A DNA stretch of 64,000 nucleotides from Streptomyces lydicus. GTDB taxonomy: Bacteria; Actinomycetota; Actinomycetes; Streptomycetales; Streptomycetaceae. Within the stretch, counting starts at the first letter, position 1. Each line of letters starts with the position of its first letter. Both the position numbers and the translations under genes were made by a program. A model generated the notes under the pieces. It was not told where the DNA came from. It saw nothing but the letters and a program-made list of their open reading frames with translations, and did not search any database. The stretch is from assembly GCF_001729485.1 (NCBI RefSeq), contig NZ_CP017157.1, positions 1,054,001 to 1,118,000 on the forward strand. Direction: 5' to 3'. This document shows positions 34,777 through 45,029 of the stretch, piece by piece.

Positions 34777-36038
34777 GCCGTGCCCCCTTCGGGGCCGCCC
34801 GGACCGCTCAGGCCCTCCTGCTCCTGCTGGGTCCGGCGGGCGTGCTGGTCGTCGAGCTGGTGCTGGTGCTCCAGCGCCTCCAGCCGGTCCTCCTCCAGCA
34901 TTTCCTGGACGTTGTTCATCAGCGTCTCCATGTCGACCACGCCGATGTACTCCCCGCGCCGCCCGGTGACCGCGACCCGGCCCGAGCTGTCGGTGAGCAC
35001 CGCCTCCAGCGCGTCGCGCAGCGTCGCGTCCCGGGTCACCGTGTGCTGCACCGGCGCCCCGGCCCGCGCCAGCGTCCCCTTGGCCCGCGAGAGGTCGCCG
35101 CGGCGCAGCCACTTGTACGGGCGGCGGTTGCGGTCCAGCAGCAGCAGTTCGTTGTGCGTGCCGGAGCGCAGCAGATCGAAGATCGATTCCAGCGGGTCGT
35201 CCATCGTGGCGGTGAGGAAGTCGACCACGCCCACGTCCCGCACCCGGGTCAGATTGAGCCGCTTGAGGGCCGCGCCGGCGCCCACGAACCCGGAGACGAA
35301 GTCGTCGGCGGGGTTGGTGAGGATCGCTTCGGGGGTGTCGAACTGGGCGATGTGCGAGCGCTCGCGGAGCACCGCGATGCGGTCGCCGATCTTGATGGCC
35401 TCGTCGAAGTCGTGGGTGACGAAGCAGATGGTCTTGTGCAGCTCGTGCTGGAGCCGGATCAGCTCGTCCTGGAGGTGGTCGCGGGTGATCGGGTCGACCG
35501 CGCCGAACGGCTCGTCCATCAGCAGGACGGGCGGGTCGGCGGCGAGCGCCCGGGCCACGCCGACGCGCTGCTGCTGGCCGCCGGACAGCTGCCGCGGATA
35601 GCGGCCGTGGAACTCGGCCGGGTCCAGGCCGACCAGGTCGAGCATCTCCTCGACCCGGTTCTTGATCTTCGCTTTCGGCCAGCCGATCATCTTGGGGACC
35701 AGCGCGATGTTCTGGGCGACCGTCATGTGCGGGAAGAGCCCGCTGGCCTGGATGGCGTAGCCGACCTTGCGGCGCAGCCCGACCGGGTCGATGTCGGTGA
35801 CGTCCTCGTCGCCGATCCGGATCCGCCCGGAGGACGGCTCGATCAGCCGGTTGATCATCTTCAGGGTGGTGGACTTGCCGCAGCCGGAGGGCCCGACGAA
35901 GACCACGGTCTCGCCGGCGTGCACCTCCAGGTCGACGTTCTCCACGGCGGGGACCGTGCTCCCCGGGTAGACCTTCGTCAGGTTCTCCAGGCGGATGCTC
36001 GCGCCGGACGGGGCGGTGTTCCCGGATGTCTCAGGCAC
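34773..36038 (-). CDS. Betaine/carnitine/choline ABC transporter ATP-binding protein with CBS domains
   Basis: 421 residues. The ABC domain has Walker A GPSGCGKST (about 49-57), signature LSGGQQQRVGVARAL, Walker B VLLMDEPFGAVD and the H-loop VTHDFDEA. Two CBS domains occupy about 260-380, which in OpuA sense ionic strength. An acidic, Gln-rich tail (380-421) follows. The start is GTG 36038 with AGGGGG upstream, overlapping the proximal permease by 8 bp. Confidence 0.9.
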   Translation of the reverse strand: MPETSGNTAPSGASIRLENLTKVYPGSTVPAVENVDLEVHAGETVVFVGPSGCGKSTTLKMINRLIEPSSGRIRIGDEDVTDIDPVGLRRKVGYAIQASGLFPHMTVAQNIALVPKMIGWPKAKIKNRVEEMLDLVGLDPAEFHGRYPRQLSGGQQQRVGVARALAADPPVLLMDEPFGAVDPITRDHLQDELIRLQHELHKTICFVTHDFDEAIKIGDRIAVLRERSHIAQFDTPEAILTNPADDFVSGFVGAGAALKRLNLTRVRDVGVVDFLTATMDDPLESIFDLLRSGTHNELLLLDRNRRPYKWLRRGDLSRAKGTLARAGAPVQHTVTRDATLRDALEAVLTDSSGRVAVTGRRGEYIGVVDMETLMNNVQEMLEEDRLEALEHQHQLDDQHARRTQQEQEGLSGPGGPEGGTA

Positions 36039-36678
36039 GGATCCCCCTGGAGATGGTCAGGCGTCCGATCAGGACGTATGCGGCGTCGAAGAGCAGGGCG
36101 AGCACGGCGATGCCGACCGTGCCGGCGAGCACCTGGTTGAGCGCGTTGGCGCTGCCCAGCGACGCGATCCCGCGGAAGATCTCGTTGCCCAGGCCGGGAC
36201 CGGAGGCGAAGGCGGCGATCGCGGCGATGCCCATCAGCATCTGGGTGGCGACCCGGATGCCGGTGAGGATCGGCGGCCAGGCCAGCGGCAGTTCGACGCG
36301 CAGGAGCCGGGCGGTGCGCGACATCCCGATGCCCTTGGCCGCGTCGACCAGCGCCGGGTCGACGCCGCGCAGCCCCACGATGGCGTTGCGCACCACCGGC
36401 AGCAGCCCGTACAGGGTCAGCGCGATCACCGTCGGGGCGACCCCCAGGCCCACGATCGGGATCAGCAGACCGATCATGGCCAGCGAGGGGATGGTCAGGA
36501 TCGTGGCGGTCGTCGTGGTGGCGAGGCTGCCCGCCCATTCGCTGCGGTAGGTGACCACGCCGATGAAGACGCCCAGCAGCGTGGCGATCACCATGCACTG
36601 GAAGACCGCGCTGGCGTGCTGATACGTGTCCGTCAGCAGTTGCTCGTGCCGGCTGCTGACGTACTCCCAGAAGCTCAC
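36031..36678 (-). CDS. ABC transporter permease (OpuB/ProW type), proximal
   Basis: 215 residues with six membrane helices and the docking loop AAKGIGMSRTARLLRVELPLAWPPILTG. It is the first gene of the operon; GTG 36678 has GAGGAGAG upstream. Together the four overlapping genes encode a complete osmolyte uptake system. The Lrp-type gene upstream reads in the same direction, with its stop 20 bp before this start, so it may be co-transcribed. Confidence 0.88.
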   Translation of the reverse strand: MSFWEYVSSRHEQLLTDTYQHASAVFQCMVIATLLGVFIGVVTYRSEWAGSLATTTTATILTIPSLAMIGLLIPIVGLGVAPTVIALTLYGLLPVVRNAIVGLRGVDPALVDAAKGIGMSRTARLLRVELPLAWPPILTGIRVATQMLMGIAAIAAFASGPGLGNEIFRGIASLGSANALNQVLAGTVGIAVLALLFDAAYVLIGRLTISRGIRA

Positions 36679-36697
36679 CGTCGCTCTCCTCGGTCGG

Positions 36698-37165
36698 TCA
36701 GTCTCCCGATGCCTGTTTCACCAGCGGGATGATCCGCAACGGGACCGGATTTTCCATCACGATCGCCGTTGAGGCCCGCACAATGCCATCAAAGCCCACA
36801 ACCCGGTCGATCACCCGCTGCAGATCGGCGTTGGAACGGGCAACCAGCCTGCAGAGCATGTCCCCATGTCCCGTCGTTGTATGCAGCTCCAGCACCTCGG
36901 GAACGGTGGTCAAGTGCGCCCGTACGTCGTTGCCTTGCCCCTGTTTGATCTCCAGGGTGGCGAAAGCCGTCACGGGATAGCCGAGCGCCGCGGGGTCCAC
37001 GTCCGGCCCGAAGCCCCGGATCACTCCATTCGACTGAAGCCGGTCGAGCCGGGCCTGCACCGTGCCGCGGGCCACCCCCAGCCGCCGGGACGCCTCCAGG
37101 ACGCCGATCCGCGGCTCCTCGGCGAGCAGCTCCAGCAGCGCCCCGTCCAAATGATCGATCGCCAA
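36698..37165 (-). CDS. Lrp/AsnC-family regulator, divergent from hpd
   Basis: 155 residues. An N-terminal helix-turn-helix (RIGVLEASRRLGVARGTVQARLDRL, about 18-45, interrupted by no gaps) and a C-terminal RAM/ligand domain (about 65-145, TGHGDMLCRLVARSNADLQ) are present. The start is TTG 37165 with GGGAG 6 nt upstream. Its place back-to-back with hpd and the palindromic site between them suggest control of tyrosine catabolism and autoregulation. The ABC operon follows 19 bp downstream. Confidence 0.87.
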   Translation of the reverse strand: MAIDHLDGALLELLAEEPRIGVLEASRRLGVARGTVQARLDRLQSNGVIRGFGPDVDPAALGYPVTAFATLEIKQGQGNDVRAHLTTVPEVLELHTTTGHGDMLCRLVARSNADLQRVIDRVVGFDGIVRASTAIVMENPVPLRIIPLVKQASGD

Positions 37166-37191
37166 CGTCCGCTCCCTCGATTTCGATGGTC

Positions 37192-38452
<1,261 letters not shown>

Positions 38453-38503
38453 GGTCCTGCCCCGTGGGCCGTACACGATCTTCCGTGTGCGGCCCGCGGA
38501 TGC

Positions 38504-38509
38504 GAGGCT
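38504..38509 (+). promoter_or_regulatory. -10-like GAGGCT, possible leaderless promoter
   Basis: GAGGCT, preceded by an extended TG, ends 6 nt before ATG 38516. The box is a weak match, but no ribosome site exists before the start. Confidence 0.3.
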
Positions 38510-38515
38510 GAGGGC

Positions 38516-39880
38516 ATGGACCTCATCGCACGTCTGCGCGCCGGCCTCCCGGGCGAAGCGATCCTCACCGACCCGGACGTCACCGGCTCCTACGCCAACG
38601 ACATGGCGAGCTTCTGCGAGGCGGGCACCCCCGCCGTCGTCGTCCTGCCCCGCACCGTCGAACAGGTCCAGCACGTCATGCGGACCGCCACCGAGCTGCG
38701 CGTCCCGGTCGTCCCGCAGGGCGCCCGCACCGGCCTGTCCGGCGCCGCCAACGCCTCCGACGGCTGCATCGTGCTCTCCCTGGTCAAGATGGACCGGATC
38801 ATCGAGATCAACCCCGTCGACCGGATCGCGGTGGTCGAGCCCGGCGTCGTCAACGCCGTGCTGTCCCGCGCGGTCAACGAGCACGGCCTGTACTACCCGC
38901 CCGACCCCTCCAGTTGGGAGCAGTGCTCCATCGGCGGCAACATCGGCACCGCCTCCGGCGGCCTGTGCTGCGTCAAGTACGGCGTGACCGCCGAGTACGT
39001 CCTCGGCCTGGACGTCGTCCTCGCCGACGGCCGGCTGCTGAGCTGCGGCCGCCGCACCGCCAAGGGCGTCGCCGGCTACGACCTCACCCGCCTCTTCGTC
39101 GGCTCCGAGGGCAGCCTCGGCATCGTCGTCCGCGCCGTCCTCGCCCTCCGGCCCGAGCCGCCGCAGCAGCTCGCCCTGGCCGCCGAGTTCCCCTCCACCG
39201 CCGCCGCCTGCGAGGCGGTCTGCGAGATCATGGCCCGCGGCCACGCCCCGTCCCTGCTGGAGCTGATGGACCGCACCAGCGTCCGCGCGGTCAACGCCAT
39301 GGCGCAGATGGGCCTGCCCGACACCACCGAGGCGCTGCTGCTCGCCGCCTTCGACACCCCCGACCCGGCCGCCGACCTCGCCGCCGTCGGCGCGCTGTGC
39401 ACCGCCGCGGGCGCCACCCAGGTCGTGCCCGCCGAGACCGCCGCCGAGTCCGACCTGCTGCTCCAGGCCCGCCGGCTGACCCTGACCGCACTCGAACGGG
39501 TCAAGTCCGCCACCATGATCGACGACGTCTGCGTGCCGCGCTCCCGGCTCGCGGAGATGCTCGACGGCACCGCCGCCATCGCCGACAAGTACGACCTGAC
39601 CATCGGCGTCTGCGCACACGCCGGCGACGGCAACACCCACCCCACCGTCTGCTTCGACGCCGCCGACCCCGACGAGTCGCGCCGCGCCCGCGAGTCCTTC
39701 GACGCGATCATGGCGCTCGGCCTGCGACTGGGCGGCACGATCACCGGCGAACACGGCGTCGGCGTCCTCAAGAAGGAGTGGCTGGCCCGCGAACTCGGCC
39801 CGGTCGGGCTGGAGTTGCAGCGCGGCATCAAGGACCTCTTCGACCCGCTCGGCATCCTCAACCCCGGCAAGCTGTTCTGA
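38516..39880 (+). CDS. FAD-linked oxidase, glycolate/lactate oxidase GlcD-like
   Basis: 454 residues. A PCMH-type FAD-binding domain (about 38-215: VPVVPQGARTGLSGAANASDGCIVLSL split by a loop, and GGNIGTASGGLCCVKYG) is followed by the C-terminal FAD-oxidase domain with CAHAGDGNTHPTVCFD and ITGEHGVGVLKKEWL. Family members oxidise 2-hydroxy acids such as glycolate or D-lactate. It follows hpd on the same strand, 63 bp apart, with a possible promoter of its own. Confidence 0.87.
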   Translation: MDLIARLRAGLPGEAILTDPDVTGSYANDMASFCEAGTPAVVVLPRTVEQVQHVMRTATELRVPVVPQGARTGLSGAANASDGCIVLSLVKMDRIIEINPVDRIAVVEPGVVNAVLSRAVNEHGLYYPPDPSSWEQCSIGGNIGTASGGLCCVKYGVTAEYVLGLDVVLADGRLLSCGRRTAKGVAGYDLTRLFVGSEGSLGIVVRAVLALRPEPPQQLALAAEFPSTAAACEAVCEIMARGHAPSLLELMDRTSVRAVNAMAQMGLPDTTEALLLAAFDTPDPAADLAAVGALCTAAGATQVVPAETAAESDLLLQARRLTLTALERVKSATMIDDVCVPRSRLAEMLDGTAAIADKYDLTIGVCAHAGDGNTHPTVCFDAADPDESRRARESFDAIMALGLRLGGTITGEHGVGVLKKEWLARELGPVGLELQRGIKDLFDPLGILNPGKLF

Positions 39881-39954
39881 CGCCGGGGGCGCCGGCGCCG
39901 CCGAGGGCCGGAACCCGGATGTACAGCGGCGGGCCGAGACGGTTGACTGCCCCC

Positions 39955-40278
39955 ATGACGATCAACGATCCGCACAGACCGGGCGAGGGCATGGTCACCT
40001 TCCGGGTGACCGGCCGCGGCGTCGACGACCTCACCTACGCCGTCCAGGCGCCCGGCGAATCCGGCGACGAAATCCAGGTCACCCGGCCGGAGTTGCCGTG
40101 GTTCGTGGTGACCGACGCACGCGGGGTGGGCGCCATGCCGATGCTCACCCTCACCCTCGACGCGCCCGACGCCTACGCCGAGTGCGAGATCCTCACCGAC
40201 GGCGCGCCGGCCGTCCGCGGCACCGTCCACGGCCCCGCCGCGACTGCCGTGTTCATGGCACGCGCCGCCGCCTCATAA
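39955..40278 (+). CDS. Small conserved protein, MmpS-like beta-sandwich without membrane anchor
   Basis: 107 residues, not firmly recognised. The pattern VTFRVTGRGVDDLTYAV...LPWFVVTD...LTLTLDAPDAYAECEILTDGAPAVRG resembles the soluble domain of mycobacterial MmpS proteins, but there is no N-terminal membrane helix. It is likely cytoplasmic. A ribosome site is not obvious. It sits between the FAD oxidase and the L7/L12-like gene. Confidence 0.6.
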   Translation: MTINDPHRPGEGMVTFRVTGRGVDDLTYAVQAPGESGDEIQVTRPELPWFVVTDARGVGAMPMLTLTLDAPDAYAECEILTDGAPAVRGTVHGPAATAVFMARAAAS

Positions 40279-40287
40279 GGTTCCGCC

Positions 40288-40578
40288 ATGGACTCGCTTC
40301 TCCCGGGCATAGCCCTCCTCGCACTCGCCGTCGCCACGGTCGCCTCCACCACCGACCGGCGCTCCCGGACCCTGGAGCGCCGGCTCGCCCGGCTGGAGCG
40401 CAAGCTCGACCTGCTGCTCGCCCAGGCGGGCGTCGAGGAGCCGGAGGACGCCCGGATGGCCGAGATCGACGAGCTGCTGGCCCGGGGGAAGAAGATCCAG
40501 GCGATCAAGGTGCACCGCGAGGTGACCGGCTCCGGGCTCGCCGAGGCCAAGGAAGCGGTCGAGCGCCGGATGCGCTGA
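40288..40578 (+). CDS. Membrane-anchored protein with ribosomal L7/L12 C-terminal-like domain
   Basis: 96 residues. An N-terminal hydrophobic helix (about 4-21) is followed by a charged coiled-coil (22-48) and a domain (56-96, ELLARGKKIQAIKVHREVTG, then GLAEAKEAVE) that matches the bL12 C-terminal fold. This layout recurs in actinobacteria, with no agreed function. It starts 9 bp after the previous gene. Confidence 0.75.
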   Translation: MDSLLPGIALLALAVATVASTTDRRSRTLERRLARLERKLDLLLAQAGVEEPEDARMAEIDELLARGKKIQAIKVHREVTGSGLAEAKEAVERRMR

Positions 40579-40679
40579 CGGTCCGCCGGGCAGAGGATGA
40601 CCACAGGCCCGCCGGTGGCGCGGGCCCCTTTTCCGCGGCCCCGCCGGGCCGCCTTCGCGCACCCAGGGAGCGAGAGCCG

Positions 40680-42158
40680 ATGGCAGCGACCGAAGCGTCC
40701 GGAGCCGCGCAGGACGAGTACGACGTCATCGTGCTGGGCGCCGGCCCGACCGGCGAGAACCTCGCCGACCGCGCGCACGCCGCCGGCCTGAGCACGGTGG
40801 TCGTGGAGACCGAACTGGTCGGCGGCGAGTGCTCCTACTGGGCCTGCATGCCCAGCAAGGCGCTGCTGCGGCCGGTCACCTCCCGCGCGGAGGCCGGCCG
40901 GGTGCCCGGCCTGAAGGACGCCGTGGCCGGCCCCCTGGACGCGCCCGCCGTCCTCGCCCACCGCGACGCCGTGACCTCCTACTGGAAGGACGACGGGCAG
41001 GTCCGCTGGCTGGACTCGGCCGGCATCGACCTCGTCCGCGGCCACGGCCGGCTGGCCGGGCCCCGCCGCGTCGTCGTCGACGGCGAACGGGTGCTCACCG
41101 CCCGGCACGCGGTCGCCGTGTGCACCGGCAGCCGCCCCGTACTTCCCCCCGTCCCGGGCCTCGCCGAGGCCCGGCCGTGGACCAGCCGCGAGGCCACCAG
41201 CGCCAAGTCCGTGCCCGGCCGGCTGGTCGTGGTCGGCGGCGGCGTCGTCGGCGTCGAGATGGCGACCGCCTGGCGGGCCCTCGGCTCCTCGGTGACCCTG
41301 CTGGTCCGCGGCGACGGGCTGCTGCCCCGTATGGAGCCCTTCGCCGGCCGCCTCGTCGCCGAGGCGCTCGCCGAGGCGGGCGCGTACCTGCGCACCGGCG
41401 TCGAGGTGCGCGAGGTGCGCCGCGAGGCCCCCGGCGGCCCGGTGACCGTCGTCCTGGACTCGCCCCCCGGGCCCGGCGGCCCGGGAGGCACCCCCCGCGA
41501 CGAGATCGTGGCCGACGAGCTGCTGATCGCCACCGGCCGGGCCCCGCGCACCGACGACATCGGCCTGGAAACGATCGGCCTGAGCCCCGGCTCCTGGCTG
41601 GACGTCGACGACAGCTGCCGGGTGACCGGCGTGACCGGCGGCTGGCTCTACGGCGTCGGCGACGTCAACCACCGCGCCCTGCTGACCCACCAGGGCAAGT
41701 ACCAGGCCAGGATCGCCGGGGCCGCGATCGGCGCGCGCGCCCGGGGCGTGCCCATCCTGGAGACCGACCCCTGGGGCGCCCACGCGGCCACCGCGGACCG
41801 CCGCGCCGTCCCGCAGGTCGTCTTCACCGACCCCGAGGTCGCCTCGGTGGGCCTGACCGCCGCCGCGGCCGAACGGGCCGGCTACCGCACCCGGGTGGTC
41901 GACCACGACCTCGGCGCGGTGGCCGGCGCCTTCCTCTACGCGGACGGCTACCGCGGCCGCGCCCGGATGGTCGTCGACCTCGACCGCGAGGTCCTGCTCG
42001 GCGTCACCTTCGTCGGCCCCGGCGTCGGCGAACTCCTGCACTCCGCCAGCGTCGCCGTGGCCGGCGAGGTCCCCCTCGAACGGCTCTGGCACGCGGTCCC
42101 CTCCTATCCGACCATCAGCGAGGTGTGGCTCCGCCTGCTGGAGTCGTACCGGGGCTGA
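40680..42158 (+). CDS. Pyridine nucleotide-disulfide oxidoreductase-like flavoprotein lacking the C-terminal catalytic His
   Basis: 492 residues. The FAD-binding VIVLGAGPTGENLA (about 16-29), redox pair C-x4-C in GGECSYWACMPSK (about 51-63), NAD-binding VVVGGGVVGVEMA (about 182) and dimerisation domain (about 365-492) are all present. Where lipoamide or mercuric reductases end in HxHPTxSE, this protein reads VPSYPTISEVW, so the catalytic base is missing. It may reduce a different disulfide or act through flavin alone. GGGAG lies 8 nt before ATG 40680. Confidence 0.85.
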   Translation: MAATEASGAAQDEYDVIVLGAGPTGENLADRAHAAGLSTVVVETELVGGECSYWACMPSKALLRPVTSRAEAGRVPGLKDAVAGPLDAPAVLAHRDAVTSYWKDDGQVRWLDSAGIDLVRGHGRLAGPRRVVVDGERVLTARHAVAVCTGSRPVLPPVPGLAEARPWTSREATSAKSVPGRLVVVGGGVVGVEMATAWRALGSSVTLLVRGDGLLPRMEPFAGRLVAEALAEAGAYLRTGVEVREVRREAPGGPVTVVLDSPPGPGGPGGTPRDEIVADELLIATGRAPRTDDIGLETIGLSPGSWLDVDDSCRVTGVTGGWLYGVGDVNHRALLTHQGKYQARIAGAAIGARARGVPILETDPWGAHAATADRRAVPQVVFTDPEVASVGLTAAAAERAGYRTRVVDHDLGAVAGAFLYADGYRGRARMVVDLDREVLLGVTFVGPGVGELLHSASVAVAGEVPLERLWHAVPSYPTISEVWLRLLESYRG

Positions 42159-42181
42159 GCCGGGGCACCGCCGGGTACGCG

Positions 42182-42577
42182 TCAGCCCTGGTCGGCGCCC
42201 AGGGCCGCGGCGATCCGGAGCTGGCCGGCGGCCTCACCGGGCCGGCCCTGGCGTTCCAGGGTGCGGCCGAGCATCAGGCGGGCGTACGCCTCGACCGGGT
42301 CGCGGTCCAGCACCGCCCGCAACTCGGCCTCCGCGCGGGCCAGTTGGGCGGAGTGGTAGTAGGCGCGGGCGAGCAGCAGCCGCGGGGCGACGAGCTGCGG
42401 GTCCTCGTCGACCAGGCCGCGCAGGATGCGCGCCGCGGCGGTGAAGTCCTTGGCGTCGAAGAAGAGCCCGGCCCGCGCCCAGCGGTCGGCGGCGGCACCG
42501 TGCGCGTAGTAGCCGTCGTCGTACGCCGTGCGGGCGGCGGACTGCTGTTCCGTGGTGGTGTACGGGGTCCCGTTCAT
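42182..42577 (-). CDS. Tetratricopeptide repeat protein
   Basis: 131 residues with about two and a half TPR units (ARAGLFFDAKDFTAAARIL, LLLARAYYHSAQLARAEAEL, YARLMLGRTLERQGRPGEAA), forming a helical scaffold for protein contacts. Small and cytoplasmic. Its partner is unknown. It is convergent with the flavoprotein gene, 23 bp apart. Confidence 0.8.
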   Translation of the reverse strand: MNGTPYTTTEQQSAARTAYDDGYYAHGAAADRWARAGLFFDAKDFTAAARILRGLVDEDPQLVAPRLLLARAYYHSAQLARAEAELRAVLDRDPVEAYARLMLGRTLERQGRPGEAAGQLRIAAALGADQG

Positions 42578-42699
42578 GCCGGCGCCAACACCCGCAACTG
42601 GTTGAAAATTCCACAAGCCTGCCGGTGGGGCGCCGCACCGCACCGGCCCCCCTCCACGGGCCCGCCGGGACCGCCCCCTCGGCGACTCCCCGCACACCC

Positions 42700-43176
42700 C
42701 TACGCCCCGGCCTCCGGGAACTCCTCCGACGGCCACTCGTCACCCGGCCACGCCTCGTCCCGCGCCGCCAGCGCCAGCAGCGCGCTCAGCCCTTTGTCGA
42801 GGCCCAGGTGGTCCCGCTCGGAACCCGGCGGCACCACCCGCAGGGTGCGCTCCAGCCACGCCGAGACCGCCGCGGCCGGCGCCTCCAGCAACGCCTCCCC
42901 GTCCGGCGAGTTCAGCGCCGTGCAGACCACGCTGCGGCCGTCCACCTTCGTCGGCCACACCCGCACATCGCCCTCACCGCACGCCCGGAACACCCCCTCC
43001 ACCAGCAGCTCACGGGCGAAGGTCCAGGTGACCGGCGTGTCCGAACCGACGTGGAAGGTGACATGGACGGCATACGGGTCGTCCGTCCGGTACGTCAGCC
43101 GGGCCGGCACCGGGATGCTCCGCTCCGGCGACAGCACCAGACACAGCTCCAGCTCTCGTTCCACCACGGTGTGCAT
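42700..43176 (-). CDS. ssgG: SsgA-like sporulation and cell division protein
   Basis: 158 residues. The SALP family pattern is clear: ELCLVLSPERSIPVPARLTYRTDDPYAVHVTFH in consecutive strands, VTWTFARELLVEGV, and LEAPAAAVSAWLERTLRVVPPG. SALPs are unique to morphologically complex actinobacteria and guide septum placement and spore wall assembly. The name ssgG follows its position near hpd and the glcD-like gene, as I recall for S. coelicolor. The C-terminal end is acidic. An AT-rich stretch upstream (about 43260-43285) probably holds the promoter. Confidence 0.85.
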   Translation of the reverse strand: MHTVVERELELCLVLSPERSIPVPARLTYRTDDPYAVHVTFHVGSDTPVTWTFARELLVEGVFRACGEGDVRVWPTKVDGRSVVCTALNSPDGEALLEAPAAAVSAWLERTLRVVPPGSERDHLGLDKGLSALLALAARDEAWPGDEWPSEEFPEAGA

Positions 43177-43414
43177 GAGGTCCGCCTCTCTCGGTCGTCC
43201 GCACGGACCCGGTACCCGGCCCGCACTGATGCAAGAGGCGTCTGCCCCCGGACCCTTACACGACTTCGTACAACTTTTTTCCCGGGCCTCTTCCAGGTGG
43301 TCGAAAACGGGCAAGGGCACCGCGGCACCCCGCCGTCTGATAGATGTGGACGCCGCGTTGCGGCAGACTGCACCCCACACCCACCAGGCCGAGAACAGAT
43401 ACGGGACTTCGGAC

Positions 43415-44953
43415 ATGAGCGCCCCTACCTCAGGATCCGCCGGCGGCAGCCCCACGCCAGGCTTCTACCCGGACCCGTCCATCCCCGGCTACATCCGGTA
43501 CTGGAACGGTGCCGCATGGGTGCCGGGCACCAGCCGGCCCGCCCCCGCCGAGGGCGAGGCGATGCCCGCCCCGCCACCCGGCGCCGCCCCGCCGGCCGCC
43601 GTCGAGGAGACCGGCCCGGTCTTCCTCGACGAGGAGGAACCCGCCGCCGGCACGGCGCTCCCCGCGGTGCGCCGCAGCGCCGAGGTCGAGTCCCGGCAGG
43701 CCCCCGCCGCCTGGGACGACCCGGCCCGGCTGCACGGCGGCAGCCCCGAACCGGCCGCCTCCTGGCAGGCCGACGCCTCCCGGCAGAGCGGCTTCGCCGA
43801 GTCCGACCACCGCATCTCCTGGGGCTCGCCCGACCAGGCACCCCCGGGCACCCCCTCCGGCGCCGCCTCGTGGGGCACGGTCCCCGCCCCGCGCGAGCAG
43901 CAGGCCGGCGACGTACCGGCCACCGGCGACCTGCCCGCCACCCCCTCACAGGCAACCCCCGCCCCGCGCGACCCCGAAGCCCCCCGCGACGGGACCGTCG
44001 CCATCCGCGCCGTCAACCCGGCCCGCCGCGCCCCGCGCTCCGGCGACCAGGGCACCACGGCGATCCGCGCCGTACGGCCCGACGCCGACCGCCCCGCCGC
44101 CGGCCCGCCCGCCAAGGGCGGCGAGACGATGGCCATCCGCGTCGCCGGCACCGGCCGCCCGCAGACCGGCGCGCCCGGCAACGCCCCGGCCCCGCAGTCG
44201 CCGCCCTCCGGCGGTGACCCGCAGCAGCAGGCCCACCCGGCCCCGCACGGCCGGACCCCGGCGCAGCAGCCCCCCGCACCGCAGCAGCCGGCCCGCACAC
44301 CGGCCCCGCCCTCGGCCCGGCAGACGCCCGCGCCCGCGGCCGGCCTCCCGCCGCAGGGCGGCGCCGCACCCGCCGCGCCCGCACCGCAGGGCGCCGCACC
44401 CGAGGGCGTCATCCCCTGGAAGCCGCCGGCCGCCGAGGACCCGTTCTTCGCCGCCGCACAGGCCGCCCAGGGCCACCCCGCCGCGCTCGGCCGGCGGCTC
44501 GCCGCCCGGCTGATCGACACCCTGGTGCTGGGCGCGGTCACCGCCGCGGTGGCCCTGCCCCTGTGGGGCACCGTCACCGACCACATCGACGCCAAGGTCG
44601 AGGCGGCCAAGCAGTCCGGACGCCAGGTGACGGTGTATCTGGTCGACGGCACCACCGCCCCGGTCTTCGCCACCCTCCTCGCCGTCCTGCTGATCGGCGG
44701 CGCGCTCTACGAGGCGCTGCCGACCGCCAAGTGGGGCCGCACCCTGGGCAAGAAGCTGTGCGGCGTCCGGGTCCTGGACATCGAGAGCCACGACACCCCG
44801 ACGACGGGCGCCGCCCTCAAGCGCTGGTTCCTCTACGGCGTGCTGGGCGTCCTCGTGGTCGGCGTGGTGAACGTGCTGTGGTGCCTCTTCGACCAGCCGT
44901 GGCGGCAGTGCTGGCACGACAAGGTCGCCCGCACCTTCGTCGCCGCCGGCTGA
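43415..44953 (+). CDS. RDD-family membrane protein with DUF2510 start and long Pro-rich linker
   Basis: 512 residues. The N-terminal DUF2510 motif (GFYPDPSIPGYIRYWNGAAW, about 15-35) is followed by a disordered Pro/Ala/Gln-rich linker (40-345) and an RDD domain (about 350-512) with ARLIDTLVLGAV, a KWGRTLGKKLCGVRV loop and WHDKVARTFV. The linker holds three T-x-A-I-R motifs with Thr at 194, 215 and 238, which resemble FHA-binding phosphothreonine sites. The role of RDD proteins is mostly unclear. A second RDD gene follows 76 bp downstream. Confidence 0.83.
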   Translation: MSAPTSGSAGGSPTPGFYPDPSIPGYIRYWNGAAWVPGTSRPAPAEGEAMPAPPPGAAPPAAVEETGPVFLDEEEPAAGTALPAVRRSAEVESRQAPAAWDDPARLHGGSPEPAASWQADASRQSGFAESDHRISWGSPDQAPPGTPSGAASWGTVPAPREQQAGDVPATGDLPATPSQATPAPRDPEAPRDGTVAIRAVNPARRAPRSGDQGTTAIRAVRPDADRPAAGPPAKGGETMAIRVAGTGRPQTGAPGNAPAPQSPPSGGDPQQQAHPAPHGRTPAQQPPAPQQPARTPAPPSARQTPAPAAGLPPQGGAAPAAPAPQGAAPEGVIPWKPPAAEDPFFAAAQAAQGHPAALGRRLAARLIDTLVLGAVTAAVALPLWGTVTDHIDAKVEAAKQSGRQVTVYLVDGTTAPVFATLLAVLLIGGALYEALPTAKWGRTLGKKLCGVRVLDIESHDTPTTGAALKRWFLYGVLGVLVVGVVNVLWCLFDQPWRQCWHDKVARTFVAAG

Positions 44954-45029
44954 CCCGGCGGCGGCCCTCCCGTACGCCGAACGGCCCTCGCCGGATGCGC
45001 CCGGCCGCGACAAGGGGTCGACTCGGGCC

